Origin: Gemmatimonadota bacterium
GTDB lineage: Bacteria > Gemmatimonadota > Gemmatimonadetes > Longimicrobiales > RSA9
Assembly (NCBI GenBank): GCA_019689775.1
Contig: JADGGV010000004.1
Location: 1 to 35,210, forward strand
Direction: 5' to 3'
DNA length: 35,210 bases
The notes under the pieces are model-generated. The model searched no databases, had not been told where the DNA came from, and saw only the letters and a program-made list of their open reading frames with translations. Positions 18,221 to 26,464 of this stretch are shown here, piece by piece; the first letter of the stretch is position 1; each line of letters starts with the position of its first letter. The position numbers were made by a program, and so were the translations under genes.

Positions 18221-19110
18221 TCGACGTTCTCTACCTGCTCGCGCAGCCGCTCGAGCTCGTCCTTGAGCGCGATGACCCGATGCTCGATCGTGGCGTCGTT
18301 CGCCTTGGAGCCGATCGTGTTGATCTCCCGGTGCATCTCCTGGACGAGGAAGCCGAGCCGCTTGCCGACCGGCTCGGGATCGTCGCTCGACAGCAGCTGC
18401 CGGAACAGCTCGATATGGGAGCGGAGCCGCACCAGCTCCTCGTTCACGTCCCACCGCTCCGCCAGGAAGGCTATCTCACGGGCGAGCCGCTCCTCGTCGA
18501 CGGCGACGTCGGCGGCGAGGGCCTGGATCGCGGCACGGAGGCGGTCGCGTTCGGCGACGAGGCGGGCCGGGGCGCGCTCGGCGACGACGGCCATGGACGC
18601 CTCCATCGCCTGGAGCCGCTCCTCGAGGTCGGCGCGCAGCTTGGCGCCCTCGATCTCGCGGAGTGCGAGCGCCGCGCGCGCGGCGTCCTCCGTGACCGCA
18701 CGGACATCGTCGACGGGGAGCTCGACCATCGCCGTCTCGGCGTTGACGACCAGCTCGCCCAGGCGGCCGGCGAGGTGGCCGATGTCGACCTCGCCGGCGA
18801 GGCCGAGGCGGTCCTTCATCTCGCGGAGGATGCGCACGTACTCGCGGGCGCGGGGCTCGTCGAGCTGAAGCGCCGGCGCCCCGGCCACACCGCCATCGCC
18901 CGCCTCGAGGCGGAGCGAATAGGTGACGTGCCCACGCGGCAGGTGCGCCCGAAGCCACTCCCGGATCAGCGGCTCGTACCTCTCGGCCGCGACCGGCAGG
19001 CGCAGTTGCACGCTGAAGAAGCGGTGGTTGACGGTCTTGACCTCGGCGCGCAGACGCCCGGCGGCCGTGGGCCGCTCGGCCTCGCCGAAACCGGTCATGC
19101 TACGGATCAT
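18217..19110 (-). CDS. YicC/YloC family endoribonuclease
   Basis: This YicC-type protein starts MIRSMTGFGEAE and has the substrate-domain KTVNHRFFSVQLRLP. It ends with the DUF1732 region (KRLGFLVQEMHREINTIGSKA, then a C-terminal coiled segment with Leu/Glu/Arg heptads). YicC proteins are endoribonucleases implicated in RNA turnover. The length of 297 aa and position next to gmk are normal. The ATG at 19110 is preceded by GGGAGGTG at ideal spacing, the strongest SD in this block, so this may be a fresh translation start after the outer-membrane gene. Confidence 0.95.
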   Translation of the reverse strand: MIRSMTGFGEAERPTAAGRLRAEVKTVNHRFFSVQLRLPVAAERYEPLIREWLRAHLPRGHVTYSLRLEAGDGGVAGAPALQLDEPRAREYVRILREMKDRLGLAGEVDIGHLAGRLGELVVNAETAMVELPVDDVRAVTEDAARAALALREIEGAKLRADLEERLQAMEASMAVVAERAPARLVAERDRLRAAIQALAADVAVDEERLAREIAFLAERWDVNEELVRLRSHIELFRQLLSSDDPEPVGKRLGFLVQEMHREINTIGSKANDATIEHRVIALKDELERLREQVENVE

Positions 19111-19180
19111 GGCACCTCCCGGGAGCCGGATAAGGTACCGTCGCCCCCCGGGGCGGTCAACGCGGCCGCAGCGCCCGCGC

Positions 19181-21100
19181 TCAGTCGAAGAACTGCCACT
19201 TGACGCCGTAGAAGAGGCGCGGCCCCGGGATGAACCGGTCGGGGATGTCGAACACCGGCCTGCGGTGCAGCATGTCCTCGTACCGCAGGAAGATGCGGAA
19301 GTCGAGGATGCGGATGCTGAGGAACAGGTCGTAGCCGGTGACGGCCTGCACGACGTCGATGCCGCCCGGGTCCGTCGTCGTCGGCGCGGGGACGAGCATG
19401 GCGCCGCGCGAGCGCGCCTCGGCGCGGGCGTAGATCCCGAGGTGCCCGCTGCGAAGCGGCGACCCGTCGTAGACGAGCGCGCCGCGCCAGTTGATCTGGG
19501 GCGTGTAGAGCGGGAGCGCCGCGGTGGTCCAGCGGTTTCCGGACCCCTCGATGGAGAACGGGCCCCAGAGGCGCAGGCGGCCGAAGCCCTCGACGCCGGT
19601 CAGCGTCGCGCCGGGGTAGAGGCGGTCGATCCGGTCGAACGGGAGGCCGAAGGGCGCGACCGAGTCGGCGCGGACGTGGACGAGCGCGCCCCCGGCGGAA
19701 AGGGGGCCCACGCTCAGCTCGGCGCCGCCCCGAACCCCGGTCCGGTCGGTGAAGAGCGGCGCGCCCGTGCTGTCGCGGAGGAACTGCGTGCCCTGCTCGC
19801 CCCCGCCGAACTCGGCGAAGAGCGAGACGCCGGGCAGCGGCGAGAGGCGCCCACGCAGCCGGGTCGAGGTGAGCTGCCGCGAGCTCCAGTCCTCGAGGCG
19901 GATGCCGCCGTCCAGCTCGAGGATCCGGCCGAGGCGCGCGCCGGCGGAGAGGTCGAGATCGCTCCGCGGCAGCGCATCGTCGCTGCGAACGCGGAAGGCG
20001 CCGAGCCCCCAGAGGCCGCCGTGCTCGTAGCCGAGCCGCACGCCGGCCTGGCGGCTCGCGAGCCGGAGCGTCGTGCTGTCGACGTCGGCGAGGAACGCGC
20101 TGGCGCCGGTGCCGACCGTGCCCGCCGCGATCGGCGACTCGGGCTCGGTGAGCAACGAATCGAGCACCGGCTGGTCCACGGACGAGCCGCCCACGTACGC
20201 CTCCCCGGTGAGCCCGGGCGCGAGGCGGCCGCGCGCGCGGATCGTCCAGTCGGTCCGATGGAAGTCCCCGGTCCACGGGACGTTCTCGCTGCGCTCCACC
20301 GTGTTCCGGCGAAGCTCTCCCTCGATGCCGAACCGGGAGCGGATCCACCCCCACTTCAGCCAACCGCCGGTCTCGTTGCCGGGGACGTTGCGCTGGTAGC
20401 CTTGCGTGTCGAGCCGCTCGACGGCGCCGGCGAATGGCCCGAACAGGAAGTGCGGCGCCAGGAACTGGCCGCGGAATAGGTTCCCGCGCGGCTCGGTGAC
20501 GCCCGCCTCGATGCGGGCGTAGGAACGGTAGTCGGTCGGGCTCACCGTGTAGAGGTCGACGCGAAGCACGTCGAGGCGGCGCTCGATGCGGACGCGCCGG
20601 ACGTCGGCCAGCGCGATGGAGGCCAGGTCGACGGCCGCCGAGGAGAGCGGGTCCAGCGCGTAGCCGTCGAGGTACACCTCGACGCGTCCGCCCGCGCCGG
20701 CCAGCGTGCTCACCTCCGAGGGCTGGACGTAGTACCCGGCCTGCACCGGGATAACGCCGGGGATCCGCTCCAGCAGCTCGCCGAGCGTGACCGCGGCGGA
20801 GCGCAGCAGCGCATCCCGGTCGTAGACCCAGACCTGGCCCCCGAACGACGCCGCGGCCCCGTCCGGTAGCTCCGGGAGCTGCGGGGGCGGCGTCGTATCG
20901 CGCGGCGCCGGGGCCGGCGCACCCGCCGTGTCCGGCGCGGCGGCGGTCGTGTCGCCCGGCGCGCGGGCGCTGTCCGGTCGCGCCTGCGCCGTCGCCGACG
21001 AGGCGATCGCCAGCGACGCGAGGCACCCAAGCAGGACGGCCGAAAAAAAGCCCCCGATCCTGCTCCGGGGGCCAACCGCGTTCACGGATGGCAGCATCAT
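19181..21100 (-). CDS. TonB-dependent receptor-like plug/barrel outer-membrane protein
   Basis: This is a predicted outer-membrane protein of 639 aa. A signal peptide (about 1-39, LLGCLASLAIASSATAQA) and a Pro/Ala/Asp-rich spacer precede a plug-like domain (about 80-175: VTLGELLERIPGVI, then VEVYLDGYALDP). The rest is a run of alternating strands ending GVKWQFFD, with an aromatic C-terminal strand. It is small for a TonB receptor and no TonB box is obvious, so TonB dependence is uncertain. The ATG at 21100 overlaps the pepA stop (ATGA) and no clear SD is present, so coupling to pepA is likely. The ligand is unknown. Confidence 0.82.
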   Translation of the reverse strand: MMLPSVNAVGPRSRIGGFFSAVLLGCLASLAIASSATAQARPDSARAPGDTTAAAPDTAGAPAPAPRDTTPPPQLPELPDGAAASFGGQVWVYDRDALLRSAAVTLGELLERIPGVIPVQAGYYVQPSEVSTLAGAGGRVEVYLDGYALDPLSSAAVDLASIALADVRRVRIERRLDVLRVDLYTVSPTDYRSYARIEAGVTEPRGNLFRGQFLAPHFLFGPFAGAVERLDTQGYQRNVPGNETGGWLKWGWIRSRFGIEGELRRNTVERSENVPWTGDFHRTDWTIRARGRLAPGLTGEAYVGGSSVDQPVLDSLLTEPESPIAAGTVGTGASAFLADVDSTTLRLASRQAGVRLGYEHGGLWGLGAFRVRSDDALPRSDLDLSAGARLGRILELDGGIRLEDWSSRQLTSTRLRGRLSPLPGVSLFAEFGGGEQGTQFLRDSTGAPLFTDRTGVRGGAELSVGPLSAGGALVHVRADSVAPFGLPFDRIDRLYPGATLTGVEGFGRLRLWGPFSIEGSGNRWTTAALPLYTPQINWRGALVYDGSPLRSGHLGIYARAEARSRGAMLVPAPTTTDPGGIDVVQAVTGYDLFLSIRILDFRIFLRYEDMLHRRPVFDIPDRFIPGPRLFYGVKWQFFD

Positions 21101-22620
21101 TCGACCCGCGAACGGACCCACTCGATGAAGAGGCGCGTCGGCACGCCCGTCGCTCCTTTGCGAAGGTACGGGGGCACATCCTCGCGCCAGGCCGTGCCGG
21201 CGATGTCGAGGTGCGCCCACGGGATGTCCCCGGCAAACTCCTTCAGGAACCAGCCGGCCGTAATCGTTCCGGCGGGCCGCCCGCCGGTGTTCTTGATGTC
21301 CGCCACCGCGCTGTCGATCTGCGGGCGGTACTCGTCCCAGAGCGGCAGTGGCCAGCACCGCTCGCCGACGCGCTGGCCGGCCTTCCGGACCTCGTCGATC
21401 AGGTCGCCGTCGTTCCCCATCAGGCCGATGGCGTGGTGCCCGAGCGCGATGACGCAGGCGCCCGTCAGCGTCGCCGCGTCGACCATCGCCCGCGGGTTGT
21501 AGCGGCGGGCATACGCGAGCGCATCGGCGAGCACGAGGCGCCCCTCGGCGTCGGTGTTCACGACCTCGATCGTCTTGCCGAGCAGCGAGCCGATCACGTC
21601 CCCCGGCTTGACCGCCGTGCCGGACGGCATGTTCTCGGTCGAGGGGACGAGGCCGACGACGTTGGCCGGGAGCCTCAGCTCCGCGATCGCCTTCAGCGCG
21701 GCGAGCACGGCGGCGGCGCCCGACATGTCGTACTTCATCTCCTCCATGCGCTCGGCCGGCTTGATCGAGATGCCGCCGGTGTCGAACGTGATCCCCTTCC
21801 CGATCAGGACGAGCGGCGGATCGCCGTCTGCGCCGCCGTTATACTCCAGGATGATGAACCGAGGTTCCTCCTGACTCCCCTGCGCAACCGCGAGCAGCGC
21901 CTTCATCCCCGCGCGCTCGATGCCGGCGCGGTCGAGGACCGTCACCCGCAGACCGTGCTCGGCGGCGATGCGCTCGGCGGTCGCGGCGAGGTGGGTCGGC
22001 GTGGCGATGTTGCCGGGGAGCGTCTGAAGCTCGCGCGCGAGGTTCTCGGCGCGCGCCGCGACCGCGCCGTAGGCGGCCGCCCGCCCGAACTCCGCACGCT
22101 CCTCGGTATCGCGGGCGAGGAGCGTGACCGCCTCGACATCGACGCGCTCGGTGGCGTCGGCGCCGGTCTTCAGCTCGCGGTAGTCCCACGCGGCCAGCGT
22201 CGCGGCCTCAACCGTGGCGAGCCCGGCGTGATACGCGCCCATGTGCTCGCTCAGCCGGTCCACGTGCGCCATGCTGAAGGCCAGCTCACGGACGCGCAGC
22301 TTCTCGGCCTGCCGCACGGCGACGCCGACCGCGCGGCGGAGCTGTTCGCTCGTGTACTCCTCGCGCTTGCCGACGCCGACGACGAGGACGCGCTCGGCGG
22401 CGATCTGCCCGTCCGCGGGGTAGAGCAGGAGCGTCTCGTCCTTCTTGCCCTGGAAGTCGCCCCGCTCCAGGACGCGCGAGATTGCGCCCCCCAGACGGCG
22501 GTCGACGTCGGCCGCGAGACCGCCGGGCTGCTGATCCCGCTGGAAGTGCTGGAGTACGAGGAGGGGCGTCCGGTAGTCGGACGGCGCCGCCGCCTCGATC
22601 GCGATTCGTAGCTCCGCCAT
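21097..22620 (-). CDS. pepA: Leucyl aminopeptidase (M17)
   Basis: PepA removes N-terminal residues from peptides using two metal ions. The metal ligands and catalytic residues are visible: K275 and D280 (GKGITFDTGG), K287 (ISIKPAE), D298 (KYDMSG), and D357, E359 and R361 in NTDAEGRL. The C-terminal half carries DAATLTGACVIALG and ends in a normal M17 fold. The length is 507 aa. The ORF-track start at 24144 is a read-through shadow; the ATG at 22620, 11 bases after the icd stop, matches the family. No signal peptide is visible, so the enzyme is cytoplasmic. Confidence 0.97.
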   Translation of the reverse strand: MAELRIAIEAAAPSDYRTPLLVLQHFQRDQQPGGLAADVDRRLGGAISRVLERGDFQGKKDETLLLYPADGQIAAERVLVVGVGKREEYTSEQLRRAVGVAVRQAEKLRVRELAFSMAHVDRLSEHMGAYHAGLATVEAATLAAWDYRELKTGADATERVDVEAVTLLARDTEERAEFGRAAAYGAVAARAENLARELQTLPGNIATPTHLAATAERIAAEHGLRVTVLDRAGIERAGMKALLAVAQGSQEEPRFIILEYNGGADGDPPLVLIGKGITFDTGGISIKPAERMEEMKYDMSGAAAVLAALKAIAELRLPANVVGLVPSTENMPSGTAVKPGDVIGSLLGKTIEVVNTDAEGRLVLADALAYARRYNPRAMVDAATLTGACVIALGHHAIGLMGNDGDLIDEVRKAGQRVGERCWPLPLWDEYRPQIDSAVADIKNTGGRPAGTITAGWFLKEFAGDIPWAHLDIAGTAWREDVPPYLRKGATGVPTRLFIEWVRSRVE

Positions 22621-22631
22621 ACCCCGTCCCC

Positions 22632-23861
22632 TCACATGTTGTCGACGATCCGCTCGGCGAAGCCCGAGGTGGAGACGAGCGTGGCCCCCTCCATCTGGCG
22701 CTCCAGATCGTACGTCACGGTCTTGCGCGCGATCGCCCCCTCCAGACCGCGCACCACGAGCCTCGCGGCCTCGTCCCAGCCCAGGTGCTCGAGCATCATC
22801 ACACCGGACAGGATGAGCGAGCCGGGGTTGACCTTGTCCTGATTCGCGTACTTCGGCGCGGTCCCGTGCGTGGCCTCGAAGACGGCCACCTGCTCGCCGA
22901 CGTTCGCGCCGGGCGCCATGCCGAGGCCGCCGACCTGGGCGGCCGCGGCATCCGAGAGGTAGTCGCCGTTCAGGTTGGGCGTGGCGATCACCGAGTACTC
23001 GTCCGGGCGGAGCAGCAACTGCTGGAACATCGCGTCCGCGATGCGGTCCTTCACCACGACCTTCCCCTCCGCGCCCGCGGCCTCCGACTCCGGTACGGTG
23101 CGGTCCCCGAAGAGCTGCCGGGCGACGTCGTACCCCCAGTCCCGGAACGCGCCCTCGGTGAACTTCATGATGTTGCCCTTGTGCACGAGCGTCACCGAGG
23201 GGCGCTTGCGCTGAATGGCGTAGCGGATCGCCGCGGCGACGAGCCGCTTGGAGCCGTACTCGCTCATCGGCTTGACGCCGATGGCGCTCTCGGGCCGGAT
23301 GTCCGAGCCCATCTCCTCGACGAGGAACCGACGCACCTTCTCCGCCGCCTCGCTCCCCGCGGACCACTCGATGCCGGCGTAGACATCCTCCGTGTTCTCG
23401 CGGAAGATGACGACGTCGACCTTCTCCGGCTCCTTGACCGGCGACGGCACGCCGGGGATGTAGCGGACCGGCCGAATGCAGGCGTAGAGATCGAGGACCT
23501 GCCGGAGCGTCACGTTCAGCGAGCGGATGCCGCCGCCGACCGGGGTGGTGAGCGGCCCCTTGATCCCGACCTTGAACTCCTGGAGGGCGGCCAGGGTCTC
23601 GTCGGGGAGCCACTCGCCCGTGACGTTGACGGCCTTCTCGCCGGCGAAGACCTCCATCCAGACGATGGCGCGGGCCCCTTCGTACGCCCGCTCGACGGCC
23701 GCGTCGAGGACGCGCTTCGTCGCCCGCCAGATGTCCGGTCCGGTGCCGTCGCCCTCGATGAACGGGATGATCGGCCGGTCGGGGACGCGCAGCTCGCCGT
23801 CGCGGACCTCGATGCGCTCCCCCTGCGAGGGGACCTCGATGAAGCGGTACGGTTCGGCCAT
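22632..23861 (-). CDS. icd: Isocitrate dehydrogenase, NADP-type
   Basis: Icd oxidatively decarboxylates isocitrate to 2-oxoglutarate. The 409-aa product has the substrate loop [13 protein letters not shown] with S114, the site phosphorylated by AceK in enterics. It also has [36 protein letters not shown] and the metal site [14 protein letters not shown]337 and Y338 in [10 protein letters not shown] are the residues that select NADP in Escherichia coli Icd. It begins 3 bases after... the gltA stop region, so the two TCA genes are cotranscribed. No aceK is in the window. Confidence 0.97.
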   Translation of the reverse strand: MAEPYRFIEVPSQGERIEVRDGELRVPDRPIIPFIEGDGTGPDIWRATKRVLDAAVERAYEGARAIVWMEVFAGEKAVNVTGEWLPDETLAALQEFKVGIKGPLTTPVGGGIRSLNVTLRQVLDLYACIRPVRYIPGVPSPVKEPEKVDVVIFRENTEDVYAGIEWSAGSEAAEKVRRFLVEEMGSDIRPESAIGVKPMSEYGSKRLVAAAIRYAIQRKRPSVTLVHKGNIMKFTEGAFRDWGYDVARQLFGDRTVPESEAAGAEGKVVVKDRIADAMFQQLLLRPDEYSVIATPNLNGDYLSDAAAAQVGGLGMAPGANVGEQVAVFEATHGTAPKYANQDKVNPGSLILSGVMMLEHLGWDEAARLVVRGLEGAIARKTVTYDLERQMEGATLVSTSGFAERIVDNM

Positions 23862-23864
23862 GGG

Positions 23865-24998
23865 CTACTCGCGCTCCTGGAGGGGCTGGACCTTGCGGTG
23901 CTTCGGCCCGATGTACTCCGATTGCGGGCGGATCAGGCGATTGTCCGAGTACTGCTCCATCACGTGGGCCGTCCACCCCGCCATGCGGGCGCAGGCGAAG
24001 ACGTTCGTGAACAGGTCCATCGGGATGCCGAGCGTGAAGTAGGCCGACGCGCTGAAGAAGTCGACGTTCGGGTAGACCTGCTTCCCCCGTCGCTCCATCT
24101 CCACCCGCATGGTCTCCTGGATGCGCTCCGAGATCTGGAGCCACTTCGCGCCGCCCATGCGCGCGGACAGCTCCTCGGCGAGGCGCTTCAGGATCGGCGC
24201 CCGCGGGTCCAGCGTGCGGTAGACGCGATGGCCGAAGCCCATGATCTTCCCGCCGGAGGCGAGCCTGGCCCGCACGTAGTCGGCGGCGCGATCCGGCTCG
24301 CCGATCTCGTGCAGCATCACCATCACCTGCTCGTTCGCCCCGCCGTGCAGCGGTCCCTTCAGCGTGCCGATCGCCGACGTGACCGCCGAGTGCATGTCGG
24401 AGAGCGTACCGGCCGTGACGCGGGCGGCGAACGTGGAGGCGTTCATGCCGTGCTCCGCATGGAGGATGAGCGCGGCGTCGATGATCCGGGCGCTCAGCTC
24501 GTCGGGGCGTTCGCCCCGCAGCATGTAAAGCAGATTGGCCGCGAGGCCGAGATCATTGTTAGGCGGGACGGGTTGCTTGCCGTGCCGGATGCGGTCGATG
24601 GCGGCCGTGAGCGTGATGGTCTGCCCGGTCAGGCGGATGGCCTTGCGCTGATTGCCCTCCGGCGACATGTCCTCCGTGTCGGGGTCCCACAGGGCGAGCG
24701 CGGACACGGCGGTACGGAGCGTGCTCATGGGGTGGGCATGCTTCGGCGCCGCCCGCACGACGTCCAGGACGCGCTCGTCGACGACGGCCCCGGCCACGAG
24801 CTGGCGCCGGATCTCCGAGAGCCGGGACGCGTTCGGGAGCTCGCCGAACCAGAGGAGGTGGCAGACCTCCTCGAACGTCGTGTTCTCCGCGAGGTCCTCG
24901 ATCTCGTAGCCGGCGTAGATGAGGCGGCCCTCATCGCCATAGACGTGACTGAGCGCCGTCTGCGCCGCGACGACCCCCTCCAACCCCTTGCTCGCCAT
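23865..24998 (-). CDS. gltA: Citrate synthase
   Basis: GltA condenses acetyl-CoA with oxaloacetate. The catalytic residues are H218 (GPLHGGANE), H257 (GFGHRVYRTLDPRA) and D313 (PNVDFFSA); the HAEHGMNAST segment at 180-189 binds oxaloacetate. At 377 aa it is the short type common in Gram-positives and several other phyla, without the enteric N-terminal NADH-regulatory domain. The ATG at 24998 has AGGAG seven bases upstream. The ORF-track extension to 25769 is antisense to the sigma factor gene. It heads the gltA-icd-pepA-barrel run and has a well-formed promoter. Confidence 0.97.
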   Translation of the reverse strand: MASKGLEGVVAAQTALSHVYGDEGRLIYAGYEIEDLAENTTFEEVCHLLWFGELPNASRLSEIRRQLVAGAVVDERVLDVVRAAPKHAHPMSTLRTAVSALALWDPDTEDMSPEGNQRKAIRLTGQTITLTAAIDRIRHGKQPVPPNNDLGLAANLLYMLRGERPDELSARIIDAALILHAEHGMNASTFAARVTAGTLSDMHSAVTSAIGTLKGPLHGGANEQVMVMLHEIGEPDRAADYVRARLASGGKIMGFGHRVYRTLDPRAPILKRLAEELSARMGGAKWLQISERIQETMRVEMERRGKQVYPNVDFFSASAYFTLGIPMDLFTNVFACARMAGWTAHVMEQYSDNRLIRPQSEYIGPKHRKVQPLQERE

Positions 24999-25135
24999 GA
25001 CCCGACTCCTGTGGGGCAGCTTCCTACGACGACCGGCCGGTGTCGCGGCGCCCGGAACGCGCCCGGCGGATACAGCGACGGGGCCGACATCCCCCACCGA
25101 CGACGCGAGGGCGTCTGCCCCGGCAAGAAGCGGGC

Positions 25136-25163
25136 GGAACACGCGGCCAGGGGGCGAGTATAG
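25136..25163 (+). promoter_or_regulatory. Possible ECF-type promoter for the sigma operon
   Basis: GGAAC (25136-25140), the commonest ECF -35 core, is followed after 17 bases by GTATAG (25158-25163). It points at the sigma factor gene and could serve autoregulation, as many ECF operons do. The -10 is not a typical ECF one, so this is weak. Confidence 0.25.
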
Positions 25164-25185
25164 CCGCAGGGTCCAGGGCGTGCAA
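25157..25185 (-). promoter_or_regulatory. Putative gltA promoter
   Basis: On the minus strand TTGCAC (25180-25185) and TATACT (25157-25162) are 17 bases apart. The inferred start near 25150 leaves a leader of about 150 bases before gltA. The -10 overlaps a possible ECF-type element on the other strand. Confidence 0.6.
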
Positions 25186-25238
25186 GGGCAGATGGCTCCC
25201 CCGGTTGGCGTTACCATTCCCGCGGTCCGTCGTCGGAT

Positions 25239-25814
25239 ATGAGCGTAGATCCCCCGGCGCAGAAGGGCACGGACGAGGAAGCGGACGGCGCGGTCGTCGC
25301 CCGAGTTCGCGCGGGAGACCGCGAGGCGTACCGCATCCTGGTGCGCCGCTACCAGGACCTGCTCTACCGCCACGCGCTGCGCGTCGTGGGCGACGGCGAC
25401 CTCGCGGCCGACCTCGTGCAGGGCGCGCTCGTGAAGGCGTACGCCGAGATCCGGCGTTGCCGCGACCCGGAGCGCTTCGGGGCGTGGGTCTTTCGCATCC
25501 TGGTGAACGGATGCAAGGATCACCTGAAGAGCCGCCGGCGCCGGGACGTGCCCCTCGAGGAGGCGCCGATCGCGGCGACGGCCGGACGCGCCGATCCGGC
25601 CCGCGACCTCGACCGGTCGGAGCTGGCGGCGGTGCTCGAGGATGCGCTCGCGCGGCTGCCGGAGAGTCTCCGCGAGGCGTTCCTGCTCAAGCACGTCGAG
25701 GGCCGATCGTACGACGAGATCGCCACGATGCTCGACGCCTCCGTGCCGGCGCTCAAGATGCGCGTGCACCGTGCCCGCGAGGCGCTGAAAGCGATGCTGG
25801 AGGAGGTGCTGTGA
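25239..25814 (+). CDS. ECF-type RNA polymerase sigma factor
   Basis: This 191-aa sigma-70 family factor has only regions 2 and 4. Region 2 spans about 25-95 (REAYRILVRRYQDLLYRHAL, DLVQGALVKAY, FGAWVFRILVNGCKDHLK). Region 4 spans about 130-183 (LARLPESLREAFLLKHVEG, SYDEIATMLDASVPALKMRVHRAR). The linker is short. The ATG at 25239 has no clear SD; no better start is in frame. The next gene starts in a TGATG overlap and encodes a single-TM protein in the usual anti-sigma position. I infer that it reads an envelope signal; the trigger and regulon are unknown. Confidence 0.94.
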   Translation: MSVDPPAQKGTDEEADGAVVARVRAGDREAYRILVRRYQDLLYRHALRVVGDGDLAADLVQGALVKAYAEIRRCRDPERFGAWVFRILVNGCKDHLKSRRRRDVPLEEAPIAATAGRADPARDLDRSELAAVLEDALARLPESLREAFLLKHVEGRSYDEIATMLDASVPALKMRVHRAREALKAMLEEVL

Positions 25815-26464
25815 TGCACCCGGATCTGCAGCGGTACCTGGATGGCGAGATCCCGCGCTCGGCGCTCACGCCCGAGCTGGCGCGCGAGGCGGAGGAGTGG
25901 CGGGAGCTGCTGACCGACCTCGCACGGCTCGGCGAGCCGAAGGCGCCGACCTGGCTGGAGTGCCGCGTCATGGCCGCGCTACCTGCGCGCCCCCGCGACG
26001 CCTGGTGGCGCCGCGCGCTGCGCTGGGCGATCGAGCCGCACACGATCCGGCTCCGTCCCGTGGCCCTCCTGCCCGTCGCGGCACTCGCAGCGCTCCTGGC
26101 CTGGCCGCGCTCGCGGCCGACGGCCACCGCCGCGCCCGACGACGCTGCGGCCGGCGCCGTCGGCGGGACCGATGGCGGCGCGATGGTCTACGTGCAGTTC
26201 GTGCTCAAGGCGCCGCAGGCGCGCTCGGTCGCGGTCGCGGGCGACTTCAACGCGTGGCAGCCCGCGGCCGCCGAGCTTCGCGACGCGAACGGCGACGGCG
26301 TCTGGACCGGGTTCATCCCGCTCCCGGCCGGCGTGCACAAGTATATGTTCGTCGTCGACGGCCAGCGCTGGATCAGCGATCCACAAGCGGAACGCTACGT
26401 GGACGACGGCTTCGGCATGCGCAACGCGCTGATCTCGGTCACACCGCCCGTGAGGTCTTCCTGA
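25814..26464 (+). CDS. Single-TM protein with extracytoplasmic E-set (glycogen-binding-like) domain, anti-sigma position
   Basis: The 216-aa product has a polar cytoplasmic N-terminal part (1-80) and one membrane helix at about 82-97 (VALLPVAALAALLAW). A linker is followed by a C-terminal E-set domain of the AMPK-beta/CBM48 type (about 124-210) with VAGDFNAWQP, VWTGFIPL and KYMFVVDGQRW. The N-terminal part starts MHPDLQRYLDGE as in many anti-sigma factors but lacks a clear HxxxCxxC zinc motif. AGGAGG precedes its ATG, which overlaps the sigma stop. I infer an anti-sigma whose sensor domain may bind glucan. The domain call is firm and the role is not proven. Confidence 0.85.
   Translation: MHPDLQRYLDGEIPRSALTPELAREAEEWRELLTDLARLGEPKAPTWLECRVMAALPARPRDAWWRRALRWAIEPHTIRLRPVALLPVAALAALLAWPRSRPTATAAPDDAAAGAVGGTDGGAMVYVQFVLKAPQARSVAVAGDFNAWQPAAAELRDANGDGVWTGFIPLPAGVHKYMFVVDGQRWISDPQAERYVDDGFGMRNALISVTPPVRSS

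Noticed and set aside
22621-24144. N-terminal extension of pepA to 24144
   Set aside because: The added 508 residues are out-of-frame read-through of icd and gltA. The M17 family begins at the ATG at 22620.
22482-25163. 893-residue plus-strand ORF
   Set aside because: It is antisense to icd and gltA. The real genes have complete active sites.
25897-26460. N-terminal extension of the barrel/E-set protein to 25897
   Set aside because: It overlaps the E-set TM gene in another frame and is Arg-rich shadow. It would also bury the signal peptide.
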